From: Loripinus fragilis
Lineage: Eukaryota > Mollusca > Bivalvia > Lucinida > Lucinidae
Direction: 5' to 3'
Length of the DNA stretch: 64,000 bases
Assembly (NCBI GenBank): GCA_964019695.1
Contig: OZ026525.1
Location: 92,971,779 to 93,035,778 of the forward strand
The position numbers and the translations under genes are program-made. The notes beneath the pieces were generated by a model. It was not told the origin of the DNA. It saw only the letters and a list, made by a program, of their open reading frames with translations, and made no database searches. This document shows positions 21,531-31,674 of this stretch, one piece after another; position 1 is the stretch's first letter, and each line of letters starts with the position of its first letter.

Positions 21531-24500
21531 TCCAACTGTGTTTTCGACCCTTCAAACTAGACCAATCTGGCTACGGTGACCGCTAAGGGGTATGGTAGCC
21601 CCACCAGCACAGCTCTAGCCATCACTAGGTTCTACTTGCAGTTGGCCCCTGACTGTATTAGAATGAAAAGGTAGACAGCCCCCGCTTGATGGATACCAAG
21701 TCGGGGGCCTCAGCTAAGGTAGCTGGGAGGGAGTTCCACAATGGAATGGTGCAGGGGAAGAAGCTGTACTTTAAGGTGTCCGTAGATGTAGCATATTGTC
21801 TCAGCTTCTTGCCATGGTGTGATCTGGTTCTGGTTGAGGCTGGGGTAACAAAGTCAGCAGCTGGGATATCCACTAGGCCATTAATGATCTTAAACATCAT
21901 TGTAACTTGTGACTTGGATCTTCTTGTTTCAAGTGTATCCCAGTTGAGGTCCTCCAGCATGTCTGTAACACTGCTTGTGTTCCTATATCTATTTGTAGCA
22001 TATCTTGCTGCTCGCCTCTGGACCATCTCTATCCTTTTCTTTGCCTGGATGGTGTAAGGGCTCCATACATTTGAGCAGTACTCTAGATTCGGACGTACAA
22101 GTGTAAAGTATGCAGATGCTTTTGTCTCACGGCTGTTTACTCGTAAGTTCCGTTGAAGGAAACCTAGCATGCTGTTGCCTTTCTTCACAATCCGATCTAT
22201 GTGTGGATTCCAGGAAAGATTACTTGTTATGTCAACTCCGAGGTATTTTGACTGTTCATCTGTTTGTAGGATCTGTCCTTTCAGTGCGTAGGGGTGCAGA
22301 ACTGGTGATCTTGCTCTAGTAACTCTAAGGATACTGCATTTTTCTGGATGGAAACACATCCCCCATTTGTCTTCCCACTCAGCCAGTCTGTGCAGATCTT
22401 CTTGTAGCTGTAGGCAGTCCTTTGTTGTCTTAATAGGTCTGTAGATAACACAGTCGTCTGCAAACAGTCTTGTTTTGGCCATGACACAATCTGGTAAGTC
22501 ATTGATAAACAGCAGGAACAGGAGGGGACCAAGGACAGTTCCCTGCGGCACACCGCTAACCACTGGCCCTTTATCTGAAACAGCTCCATCGACAATGACC
22601 TGTTGGCTTCTGTCAGACAAGAAGGACTCAATCCACTTGTAGGTTTGACCTTGTATACCATAATGGTTGATCTTGGCTAGAAGACGTTGATGAGGTACCC
22701 GATCAAATGCCTTGCTGAAGTCTAGTATGACTAAGTCCATCTGTTTCCCTCTGTCAATGGAATCCGCAAGCTCATGCACCAGTGTCAGTAGTTGGGTTTC
22801 GCAACTTCGTCGTGCCCGGAAGCCGTGTTGGCAGTCTGTTAAAATGCTGTTATCTTCTAAGTGCTTAAGGATGTTGCTAGTGATGATATGCTCTTGTATC
22901 TTGCAGCACAGGCTCGTCAATGATACTGGACGGTAGTTGCTTGCTTTAAATCGGTCTCCCTTCTTAAATACTGGTGTGATATTTGCTGATCTCCAGTCCT
23001 CAGGAACTTCTCCGCAGTCAAAGGATTTTTGGTAGATGGCTGTAAGCAAAGGTGATAATTCAACAGCTAAGTCCTTGAGTATCCTGGCAGAGATCATGTC
23101 TGGTCCACATGCTTTCCGTGGGTTGATCTTGAGTAAAAGTTTACGTACTCCATGTTCTGTTACTGTGATCTCTTCCATGGGCTGGTGTGGTTGACCTGAT
23201 GGACTGGGTACATTGTTGGTATCTTCCTTTGTGTAGACCGATTCATATTGCCTGTTTAGGATGTTAGTCTTGTCCTTTGGATCTGCATGCATCTTGCCGT
23301 TTTCTTTTAGGGGAGCCACACCACTGCTATCTTTCCGTAACGACTTGATAAAAGCCCAGAATCTCTTCTGCTTGTTGGGTTGATGGTCACTCTCAGGGTC
23401 TCCAATATCTATGATATTTTCTACATGCTTCCAGTAAGCCTGGCGTTCAGCTTTCTGTACCTTTGCCTTGATGTGTCGGTAATGTGATATGTCTTTAGCA
23501 CGGTGAGAGGCCCGCTGTTTCTTGAAGAGTTTGTTCCGCTTTCGCTGCAACATCCTCACATGTTTGTCTATCCATGGTTTATGGGTCTTGTTTCCTCGAA
23601 TTAATTTCTGTGGAATGAATTTTTCCATAAGTTGATGGATTTTAGTCTTGAAGTCTTTCCAGAGTGTGTTGATATCTGTTGATGGTGCTTTGGATAAGAA
23701 ATCAGAAGTGTAGTCCCTAAGTTCAGCTTTGAAACCCTCGTAGTCCGCTTTATGATATTGAAAGATCTTCCTTGGTGAAGTCACAGACTTCATTGGTCGA
23801 AGACTGGACTCTATGAAGACTGCTTCGTGATCACCAATACCTGGGATTACATGAACCTGGTTGACAAGGGTCTCATTATTGGTGAAGAACAAGTCTAAAA
23901 TGTTGGAACTGGACTTGGTGACTCTTGTTGGTTCCGTAACTACTTGCTCCAAAAATGTGTCCTTTATAATAGTCAGTAACTGATGACACTGTGCCCCATG
24001 CGTTGGATAAGGTTTAGTGCACTCTGCATCCCAGTCAATATCCGCTAAATTAAAGTCTCCACCAATCCAGAGGTGAGCCCCGTTGTGTGTTGGGATTCTG
24101 GCCAGATATGATCTTAGTGTCTCCAAGTATTCCGGATCATGGATGTCAGGGGGTCTATAGAGGGATCCCACATAAAGGTCTTTTGATCCTTGTACTTTTA
24201 CCTTTGCCCATACCAGTTCGCAGTCCTGATCAACTTTGAGCTCTTCCGGTTCTTCACTTTCATACAGATTGGAGACTAGTAGGAATACGCCACCACCTTG
24301 ACCTTTGGGTATGTCTCTTCTGTAGCAGTTGAATGACGATGGGAAGACCTCTGCCGATTTTATGTCTGGGCTGAGCCATGATTCAGTGCCAATAATAATG
24401 TCTGCCCGTGTTGACTGAATGATATTCGGGAGCTGGGCTGGTTTTCCTGGTGACTTAATAGACTGGCAATTGATAACCAACACCCTCAAGGGGAGGTCAG

Positions 24501-24711
24501 TACGGCCTGGTGAAAACTTTGTAGGCGAAGATGTGGCAATGGGATTGGAAAAACTCAGGTCTGATGCTTCAGTGTTGCTGGTCTCATTCAAGTATGAAAA
24601 AGAGTTTGATGTTTCAAATATGGTTGTGTCGAACAGACTAGTTGAGAAGTTGGGTACTCCGCAATGGAAACATTCCCAGCTTACATTTTTCAAGCCACAA
24701 TAAACTCCTTC

Positions 24712-24714
24712 TTA
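24712..24714 (-). other. In-frame stop inside the LINE PHD finger
   Basis: On the minus strand the codons read ATG GGT ATG TAA GAA GGA. Frame is the same on both sides (25140 to 24693 is 447 bases, divisible by 3). The stop separates the CxxC/HxxC half of the finger from the WxCxxC half. A point mutation or a recoded site are the alternatives; a point mutation is the likelier. Confidence 0.85.
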
Positions 24715-24825
24715 CATACCCATACATCTTTGGTGGTACCACCTGTCACAACTGTCACAACAAACTCCAGGAGTGTTCCACCGTACAGCTTTCTCACATA
24801 TGACACATGGGTACTTGATTGCACG

Positions 24826-24837
24826 AGGGCCAGGATT
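24826..24837 (-). other. 2A-like NPGP motif at the LINE ORF N-terminus
   Basis: Codons AAT CCT GGC CCT encode NPGP, preceded by SYAPEP and a Leu-rich stretch (VLLYLCSLLLAQ). Many animal APE-type LINEs carry a 2A ribosome-skipping peptide (D-V/I-E-x-NPGP) just before the PHD or endonuclease region. Here the Glu and NPGP are kept but the D and V/I positions are A and P, so activity is doubtful. Confidence 0.6.
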
Positions 24838-25336
24838 TGGCTCTGGAGCATAAGATTGGGCTAATAAGAGGCTGCATAGATAAAGTAGGACACTTTTCTG
24901 TCTGCAGACAGGGCCCATGATAAGTGACCTGCCTATCCTTAATGAAGTCACGAATTGACTAGTTAAAGATGAGCAGAGGGGATAATGGTTACTTCCAAGA
25001 TCAGTCACATGCTTCTTTGCATCCTTCTCATACTGTGTAACAGTATATCTGACCAAAAGACAAGCAGAAATGACAGCATAGGTGATGAATAATTGAAACA
25101 TACCTAAAATAGATGGGTCACGAAAACAGGTGATTTTCAAACCGGATGTTTACCTACATGGTTCATGGAGGTCAAGGTCATTTTTCTGGGACTCAGCTGT
25201 AGTGGATTTTACTGATTTATAAGAACTAACGGACTAAAATAAGCAAACGAGTCACCAGAAATGGAGATTAATCAATGACGAATCCCTATGTTAACCCACA
25301 TCCTATTATTTGATTGAGAAATAAGACATTAGACAT

Positions 25337-25574
25337 TAGAGCCGTGATGTGGGATCTCCAGAAATGTGGCACTTCGGAAGGCGCAGACCCAGACGAGCCT
25401 GCGCAGCTCCTTTCATGCTTATCAATCCAAATACTACCCGGGCAGCAGCCCATCAGTCATTAAATATTCAAGCGACTTGCAAAGGCTCTCATCAGACAGC
25501 GCGAATGCAAGGGCTGGTCAGCGCCCTTGCTGTCGTGCATACCTCACTTTCGGAGACTCCATACCGCGGCTCTT
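25337..25574. repeat. PAL-4 palindromic MITE-like element
   Basis: The left end is AGAGCCGTGATGTGGGATCT and the right end is inverted ATACCGCGGCTCT. It includes AAATATTCAAGCGACTTGC and GGCTCTCATCAGACAGCGCG. It lies between the LINE and the next retroelement fragment. Confidence 0.78.
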
Positions 25575-25606
25575 CAATTATTTTTAAGATGCAGCAGTGT
25601 ATTTAA

Positions 25607-25939
25607 TTAGTTTACGTAAGTAATCAATTGACTAAGAGAGATTTTCCTAAGATTAAATGCTTCATATATATACTTTCCTAGTTTTTTAAGTATGCTCATC
25701 TTTTTATTTTGCATTAACTGAGTAAACTTAAATACGCTTGGTTTCCTGAAATAATACGGATGGATATACATTTGCCTAAGATTGATATAAGAGGGGCAAA
25801 TAATTACGAAGTGGTACTCATCTTCAACTTCAGACTTGTCACATAAGGTACATAAACGCTGGGCTCTGTCAGTTCTATTTTGCAAGTATCGGCCAGTTTC
25901 TATGCGCAGCTGATGTGCAGACAACCTTAATTGTGACAT
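25607..25939 (-). pseudogene. LINE C-terminal fragment with zinc-ribbon-like CxxC...H...C
   Basis: The 110-residue frame reads MSQLRLSAHQLRIETGRYLQ, then LCTLCDKSEVEDEYHFVIIC followed by PSYINLR. This pattern (LRLSAH...E.GR...R.CxxC.....EDE.HF...CPxY..LR) is the well-known C-terminal tail of many invertebrate non-LTR reverse transcriptases. The upstream text on the same strand still spells DFEYE, but in another frame, so the reverse-transcriptase body is decayed or lost. It is unrelated in sequence to the LINE at 21658-25140. Confidence 0.8.
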
Positions 25940-26081
25940 CGAGATTCTAAATTTACTGGGGAGTTTTGGAAGATAAACTCATACTCAAAGTCTTGCTTGT
26001 ATTCCTGATACATACATACAATATTTCTATTATTTGACTGTAGGCATTAAGCTTATATATTGACATCTCCGATCTCTTGTA

Positions 26082-26272
26082 GGGAGCGCAGTGGTAGAGT
26101 GCTTGTCTCCAGACTGAGAGGCGGTGGGTTCGAGCCTCACCAGCATCACTGAGTTGTGTCCTGGAGCAAGAACATTAATCCTAGCTTAGTACTGGTTCAT
26201 CCCAGACAGACCCGTCTTTACATAACTGAAAGATTATTGATGGGACGTAAAGAACCAAATTAAACAAAAATC
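26082..26272 (+). mobile_element. SINE-A, full-length
   Basis: The tRNA-like head GGGAGCGCAGTGGTAGAGTG has B box GGGTTCGAGCCTCACC. A conserved middle, TTGTGTCCTGGAGCAAGAAC, resembles the conserved central domain of metazoan SINEs. The 3' part, TTGATGGGACGTAAAGAACC, ends in an A-rich tail. It ends about 40 bp upstream of the GTF2H3 microexon. Confidence 0.87.
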
Positions 26273-26312
26273 AAACTGTTTATAAATGTTTTGTTTCATC
26301 TTTCTTTTTCAG

Positions 26313-26349
26313 TTTTCTGTACATTCAGTCCCATATGTTCAACTTGCCA
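26313..26349 (+). CDS. GTF2H3: GTF2H3 37-nt microexon
   Basis: It is preceded by CTTTCTTTTTCAG and followed by GTGAGT at 26350. With the single A carried over from 14575 it reads IFCTFSPICSTC, then two bases of the next codon. This is the second half of the p34 C-terminal cysteine cluster (human sequence IFCNFSPICTTC). The split-codon phases agree on both sides (1 in, 2 out). It would probably be missed by automatic gene prediction because of its size and the 11.7-kb and 7.1-kb introns around it. Confidence 0.94.
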
Positions 26350-26403
26350 GTGAGTATATACTGATAGATTCCAATGGTCTAGATAAACCTAAATGTTTCA
26401 TCG

Positions 26404-26562
26404 TAAAATTGTAAATATTTTCTTGCCCATCAGTTTAAATATTTGTTTTGGGTGCTCAAAAGAACCGTCTCATCGAGACGGTTCTTTTGAGTACCCACAA
26501 CATACGTTTTGGTCGAGAAATAAGAAAATTAATTTTTCGTCACGCACTCTTTTAACTGAAGT
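26404..26562. repeat. PAL-1 hairpin MITE
   Basis: A near-perfect copy: AAGAACCGTCTCATCGAGAC then GGTTCTTTTG, with flanking GTTTTGGGTGCTC/GAGTACCCACAACATACG. The A/T-rich ends are complementary. It starts 54 bp after the microexon donor. Confidence 0.88.
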
Positions 26563-26672
26563 CCTGTATCAATTAAACTCTCCAAGCCACACCCAGTATG
26601 TCACTCAAAAGTCACCTGACTCTCCAAGCCACACCCAGAATGTCACTCAAAAGTCACCTGATAGTGTATAAC

Positions 26673-26829
26673 AGTGAGAGCAGTGGCTCAGTGTTAGAGT
26701 GCTTGACTCGAGACCGAGGCGTTTCCGATTCTTGCCTCACCGGCGTCACTGCCTTGTGTCCTTGAGCAAGACACATTAATCCTCAAGACCTCAACCCAGG
26801 AAGACTAGTTCCGACATAACTGAAAAATT
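26673..26829 (+). mobile_element. SINE-A, 5' part (interrupted by SINE-B)
   Basis: Head GTGAGAGCAGTGGCTCAGTG, central TTGTGTCCTTGAGCAAGACA, then AACCCAGGAAGAC. It is cut at CTGAAAAATT (26820-26829), and the 3' part resumes at 27144. Confidence 0.85.
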
Positions 26830-27143
26830 GTGTAGCGCAGTCGGTAATATGTCTGGCAACAGATGTGAGTCTGACTGCAGATCCAGGGGTCGCGAGTTCG
26901 ATCCTGGCCTGGTCCCATACTTTCGTGGAGATTGATCATGAAATAATTTCGACGGTCATTCTTCTTCCATCCGCTGAATCATCAGGGTTTTTGTCAGTTA
27001 CAAGCGAAAGTATGTGCACGAAGTACTGGTTAACTGCTTGTTCAAGCTTGCCCAGGAAAAAAGTTTGGTTAGGTGAACTGGCCGTCCCGCCATGACCATA
27101 TTTGTTGACCTGGGACGTAAAGCAACAAAACAAACAAACAAAC
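26830..27143 (+). mobile_element. SINE-B nested in SINE-A
   Basis: Head GTGTAGCGCAGTCGGTAATA and B box GCGAGTTCGATCCTGG are followed by a 200-bp body and tail GGGACGTAAAGCAACAAAAC. CTGAAAAATT is present exactly on both sides (26820-26829 and 27144-27153), a 10-bp target duplication. A second full copy is at 46986-47307. Confidence 0.93.
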
Positions 27144-27190
27144 CTGAAAAATTTTTGACTGGGACGAAAAGAATCCAATCAAGCAAGCAA
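27144..27190 (+). mobile_element. SINE-A, 3' part
   Basis: CTGAAAAATTTTTGACTGGG then ACGAAAAGAATCCAATCAAG, the normal 3' end of SINE-A, displaced by the SINE-B insertion. Confidence 0.85.
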
Positions 27191-27305
27191 GTATATAACT
27201 GACCAATGCAATGATGCCTTAGCATGTGACATTGTCCCCCAAACAAAATTGCACATGTTCAATCTCCCACAATTAATCTGAGGTTTACCTTAGAGTAAAT
27301 GGATT

Positions 27306-27520
27306 TAACTCTTACAGACTTTGCATGCTGGATAAAAAAATTCATCCATTTTGTTGTCTTTTGATATTTGTAAAATCATCTTTTTCGAAAAATTCTTTCA
27401 GGAATGCCATTAGTGTCAATCAGTTTTGATCCAGATCAGGACCAACATTTTGTCTGTCCTGGCCTGGGTCCAAACTGTTAACAAAGGTTATCAGCAGATG
27501 ACAAAAATCAAATGATTTCA
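27306..27520. repeat. PAL-2 element
   Basis: Its left end is GACTTTGCATGCTGG and its right arm is TTATCAGCAGATGACAAAAA. The centre pairs GATCAGGACCAAC with GTCTGTCCTGGCCTGG imperfectly. Confidence 0.72.
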
Positions 27521-27621
27521 ATCTGGGTAACAAAAGTGGGGCTAAGAATTCAGGTGAGTGATTCAGGGCCTTCATGTTTTATTTGAATTTTGGAGATGGT
27601 TAGAAGTCGCCCAGATAAGAC

Positions 27622-27800
27622 TGCGTAACAGAAAATTATTTTTCTTTTTTCGCAACCAAAACATAAATAAAAAATTATGTTGTGGGTACTCAAAAGAACC
27701 GTCTTGATGAGATGGTTCTTTTGAGCACCCGCATCACATGTTTAAACTAATGGGTAAGAAAAATAATCACAATTTTATGTAAAAGAAAATTAGCTTAACT
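27622..27800. repeat. PAL-1 hairpin MITE
   Basis: AAGAACCGTCTTGATGAGAT then GGTTCTTTTGAGCACC. The left arm has a small duplication (ACATAAATAAAAAATTATG). A direct repeat of the following sequence (AAATGATTTCAATCTGGG / AAATGATTTCAATCTTGG at about 27510 and 27840) surrounds it. Confidence 0.82.
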
Positions 27801-28065
27801 GGCCCTATGTGGTTTGGCCTGGAGGTGACAGATTTATTCAAATGATTTCAATCTTGGTAACAAAAGTGGTGCTACGATTTCAGGTGAGCGATCAAGGGCC
27901 ATCAAGACCCTCTTGTTTTATTTGAATTTCGAAGATGGTTTGGCCTGGAGGTGACAGATTTATTCCTGTCAAGTGATCAAAGTGCGGAGACAATTGATGA
28001 GTGAATTGACATGTTACTGATGAACTGGTGTACATTTCTATGTACATGATAATCACCTGCTTACA

Positions 28066-28345
28066 CCTACATATTGTTTTGTTGAGTCACAAGAAAAGTG
28101 CCTTTATACCCAGTAATTAAGGGGCCAAGCTCAATAATGATTGTTTTGGGCTCGTCCATTCGTCTGTCTGTCCCGGAAGAGGCATTGTATCTTGGTGCCA
28201 GTAATACCTACATATTGTTTTGTTGAGCCACAAGAAAAGTGCCTTTATACCCTGTAATTAAGGGGCCAAGCTCAATAATGATTGATTTTGACTTGTCCAT
28301 CCATCTGTCTGTCCCGGAAGAGGCACAGTACAGCAATCTGTACAG
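28066..28345. repeat. 141-bp tandem duplication
   Basis: CCTACATATTGTTTTGTTGA begins at 28066 and again at 28207. Both units contain GGGGCCAAGCTCAATAATGA and CTGTCTGTCCCGGAAGAGGC. Confidence 0.88.
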
Positions 28346-28380
28346 CTGTGGTTGCTCGGTGTTATGGGGGGCCAAAATGG

Positions 28381-29046
28381 GGGAACAGACAAAAGCCCAC
28401 TGGGACAAAAGCCCACTGGACAATATCCCACTGGACAAAAGCCCACTGCTTAATTTGGCAGGGCGGACAAAAGCCCACTTCTTTGATTTTTTATATATAT
28501 ATATATAATGGTTAACCTGATCAGACTGCTCCTTCAGTGTACATGTATTAGTCACACCGGCAGCGTGTTTTCACTGACATTATTATTGCTCGTATTTGTT
28601 GTGACAAACAACTTAATTTGGGTATTAAAAGCCATTAATATTTGAAGAAAATCATTTTACAGTTTGGGTCAAACAATTAATCTATTATAATTGGGAAGCA
28701 TATGTCTAATTAATCCAAGTGACCTTTGATCTGGTAGTGCTTATTAGCATGCACTTTTATGAGAGGTGCCAAACGAAAAGAGATGTTTGAAATTTCAGAT
28801 TTGAGAAGAGAGATTCTTCATATTAGGTCCGTCTGTCCGTTTGTACATCAGTTCAACCCTACCCCTGTTAAATGTATTTAAGTGGGCTTTTGCCCTAGTG
28901 GGCTATTGTCACAGTGGGCTTTTGTCCTAGTGGGCATTTGTCCTAGTGGGCATTTGTCCAGTGGGCTTTTGTCCTAGTGGGCTTTTGTCCTAGTGGGCTT
29001 TTGTCCTAGTGGGCTTTTGTCCTAGTGGGCTTTTGTCCTACACTCG
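28381..29046 (-). mobile_element. Foldback-like element, copy 2 (inverted relative to copy 1)
   Basis: The left end is GGGAACAGACAAAAGCCCAC plus two to three further 16-bp units. The right end (28880-29041) has about ten inverted units, AGTGGGCTTTTGTCCT. The middle matches the reverse complement of 16945-17327 (for example AATTGGGAAGCATATGTCTA). Outer ends agree between copies (GGGAAACAGAC and AGTGTAGGAC). It has a longer repeat end than copy 1, so unit number changes between copies. Confidence 0.85.
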
Positions 29047-29155
29047 TTAAAATGTGCTTGTGGGGTTTACCTTCTGGGGATAACCCCATAAATTTGTTAT
29101 GGCCACGAACCATTAGTAACCTTAGAATGTCCATCTGTCTGGCCTCTTTAATGGG

Positions 29156-29893
29156 TGCTTGGACAATTCGGCCACAGACATTTCGGCCTAGGACATTTCG
29201 GCGCGGACATTTCGGCCACAGACGTTTCGGCCACGGAAAATGCCAAAGGTGGACGTTTCGGCCATTACCATAAATTGTGGGTGGGTGATGGAATTAAGTA
29301 TTATATTAAATGATTTTATTTCCCTTCAAGATAACTTGCCTCAATTTTGTGCTTCTTTACTACCATTCAAGAGTATTTCGATCATTAAAATCCAACACAA
29401 TAGAAAATATTTGAAAAGGGAAATTCATTGTATTTAACACTGAAAATAAAATTCTTTGTTTTCTTCCCAATATATACAGTGTTTTTGTGTATCCCACCAT
29501 TAATCAATCTAGAATTTAAAGGCTGACCAGCACGTATATTATGGATCCACACTGTTTTCATCTCTGCATGTAAATTCATCCATTTGGATAATTGATAAAA
29601 ATTTGGGAGGAATAAAGTAGAAAAATATTCAGACGATTATTCAGCATGACAAGGGTTAATCCATTGAGTGGTCAGTTTTTCATTGCCAAATGCTTCTAAA
29701 ACATAACTATAAAAAAGGTAAGATACTATATACTGAAAGACCTAAGAAATGCATCACACATGTATGCATGAATACATGCATGGAATCAACACCCACCCAC
29801 AATTTATGGTTTTGGCCGAAACGTCCACCCTTGGTATTTTCTGTGGCCGAAATGTCCGCGGCCGAAATGTCCGCGCCGAAATGTCCTACATTC
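29156..29893. mobile_element. Second foldback-like family: ends of ACATTTCGGCC repeats, 10-bp target duplication
   Basis: The left end (29160-29270) repeats GGACATTTCGGCCACA-like units of 14-16 bp. The right end (29812-29890) holds the inverted GGCCGAAATGTCC units. CTTTAATGGG occurs at 29146-29155 and 29894-29903, which I read as a 10-bp target duplication. The 540-bp middle is AT-rich and has no gene that I recognise. Confidence 0.82.
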
Positions 29894-29903
29894 CTTTAAT
29901 GGG

Positions 29904-30760
29904 CACTCAAACATTTTTCATCCGATTTCGTCCAAATTTCATATACGGACTACTATCAAACTCTCACCCAAGTTTGAATATGGGTTTTGTCTGTGGAACA
30001 ATAATCAAGATGGCCATCAAAATATCCGCCACCTGTCAGTTTGCACTTGTAGACACTCAAACTTAGTAATTTATTTTGTGATTGGTTCCGTTAATTTCAC
30101 ATATGGTTTACTTTTTTAGTAAGTAAGAAGGCAAAGATCAGGAATTTGATACCAGTATCACATCTAACCCAAGACACTACATTTTTCCAAATTTGAATAT
30201 ATATAATTAAGGATAACCAAGATTGCTACCGCTTGTCGGTTCGCACTTGTTGAAACTCAAATTTAGTTGTTTATTGATTCATTCCGAATTTTGTATATAA
30301 ATTTCTTTTATCAAACTCTCGCTCAAGTTCAAATATGGGTTTTGTCTGATTAACGATAACCAAGAGGCTGCCGAAATAACCTGTCAATTTGCACTTGTGC
30401 ACACTCCAACTTGGTCATTTATCACCTGATTTCTTCCAAATTGCAAATATATGGATTAATTGCAATAAATTCTTTCACAAGATTGTCTGTGGGTTTTGTC
30501 TGATGAAAGATAACCAAGATGGCCACCAAAATGACTATGGCCTGTCAGTTTGCACTTGTGGACACTCAACTTGGTCATATATCATCTGCTTTCTTCAAAA
30601 TTTCATATATGGACTACTTTCATCAAACTATTGTTAAAGTCTGAATATGTGTTATCTCCGAGTAACGATAACCAAGATGGCCACCAAAATGGCTGCCCCC
30701 TGTCAGTATGCTCTTGTGTCTTACTCATTTATCACCTGATTTCTTTCAACTTTTATATCA
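29904..30760 (+). repeat. About 155-178-bp degenerate tandem repeat, five units
   Basis: Recurring landmarks are GGGTTTTGTCTG (29982, 30337, 30491), ATAACCAAGATGGCCACC and CAGTTTGCACTTGTGGACAC. The family recurs in opposite orientation at 50510-51070. Open frames inside are artefacts of the repeat. Confidence 0.82.
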
Positions 30761-30764
30761 GGGT

Positions 30765-30900
30765 TCGCACAGGCTTGAAAAGTACTTGAATTTAGAGGGA
30801 TTTCTTGAAAAGTCCTTGAAAATTAAATCTGCCTTGAAAAGTACTGGAAAATCACTCAAAAGCCTTGAAAAGTCCTTGAATTCTACTATTTACTGTAGGA
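30765..30900. repeat. Short internal repeats of CCTTGAAAAGT
   Basis: GGCTTGAAAAGTACTTGAAT, TTGAAAAGTCCTTGAAAA and GCCTTGAAAAGTCCTTGAA recur with irregular spacing, beginning at AGGGTTCGCACAGG. The unit translates to repeated LEKSL-like words but has no start or gene context. Confidence 0.6.
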
Positions 30901-30939
30901 CTTAGCACTGTAGATAGAGATCTAAATCAGTATAAAACT

Positions 30940-31119
30940 GTTGCGCATATGCACAGTCTGATCAGAGCCTTTGCTAGTTGCTTGAATATTCTACCACTGT
31001 TAATGAACGAATAGCATTTTGAGTTTCTACAGCTTTAAAGGGGGCTGCACAGGCTCGTCTGAGTCTAATTATGTTAAAATGTCACATTATGCTGGAAATC
31101 TCATGTCATGGCTCATATA
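30940..31119. repeat. PAL-4 element, left-truncated
   Basis: It begins at the centre (GCGCATATGCACAGTCTGATC) and runs through CGCTTGAATATTC-type sequence to the right end ATGTCATGGCTCATAT. Confidence 0.72.
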
Positions 31120-31203
31120 TTTTGGGTGTCACTAATCAGAATTTTCAAATTGCACTGTGTTTCTGTCCTTTATACAAAAACAAACTGTGTATACTCTGAA
31201 GTG

Positions 31204-31378
31204 GAGAGCAGTGGCTCAGTTGGTAGAGTGTTAGTCTGGGAATCAAAGGGCTGCTCGTCATGACTAACTGGAGTCACTGTGTTGTGTTCTTGAGCAAGAC
31301 ACTTTATCCGCTGCTTAGTACTGATTCAACCCAGGAAGACAGGAAATTGTCCTGACATGACTGAAAAAATGTTGTTTA
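31204..31378 (+). mobile_element. SINE-A, diverged
   Basis: Head GAGAGCAGTGGCTCAGTTGG; central TTGTGTTCTTGAGCAAGACA; then TTCAACCCAGGAAGACAGG. The B box is decayed (GGGCTGCTCGTCATGACTAA). Confidence 0.78.
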
Positions 31379-31608
31379 TAACAAACAGAAACCCCTTTTT
31401 GCCCAGTCAAACAGAAAAAGAACTATAAATTTATGCAGATTTCAGCAATAAACCAACCTAGTGCAAGTTGTTTACTTATACGGTAATACATCAAGTCTTG
31501 GGTGACAGCTAAGGTGAGAAATAATGCATAATCATCAATAATGAATGTTTCATTGGCCTGCATCAATTAACCCATACAATGCTATTTATCTGCTTTTGAA
31601 AACTGTAG

Positions 31609-31655
31609 ATCCAGGTCAGCTGGCTTCTCAGAAGCCAGCTGATCAGGATCTACAT
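31609..31655. repeat. Perfect short hairpin
   Basis: CAGCTGGCTTCT faces AGAAGCCAGCTG with almost no loop, flanked by GATC words. A weaker relative lies at about 33065-33105. Confidence 0.75.
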
Positions 31656-31674
31656 TGTTTTCCACTCTGCTTGT

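Larger units (their letters stand above)
21658..25140 (-). pseudogene. CR1/Jockey-type LINE ORF2: PHD finger, endonuclease and reverse transcriptase, one in-frame stop
   Basis: One minus-strand frame spans the whole region, broken only by TAA at 24712-24714. Upstream of the stop, residues 100-105 of the 142-residue part read EPNPGP, and a PHD-type finger begins (CVICEKAV, then CCDSCDRWYHQRC). Its last Cys pair (WECFHCG) lies just after the stop. The 1011-residue remainder holds an APE-type endonuclease (NCQS at 75, GTESW at 102-106, GGDFN at 211-215, GDHE at 287-290) and a reverse transcriptase (LDFSKAFDRVPH 657-668, GVPQGTVLGPL 714-724, FADD 744-747), ending in a CR1/L2-like C-terminus (LEYCSNVWSPY). 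The enzyme would nick DNA and copy its own RNA. All catalytic motifs look intact, so the copy is young. It lies antisense in a GTF2H3 intron. Confidence 0.93.

Noticed and set aside
26082..26160. tRNA gene in the SINE-A head
   Set aside because: The A and B boxes belong to a repeated SINE with a conserved middle and tail, present in about seven copies here.
28208..28555. Open frames with GFCPVGYCPVGFCP-like peptides
   Set aside because: These are products of the 16-bp tandem repeats of the foldback-like element.
30765..30905. Peptide repeats LEKSLKSTGKSLKSLEKSL
   Set aside because: They come from degenerate CCTTGAAAAGT repeats without gene context.
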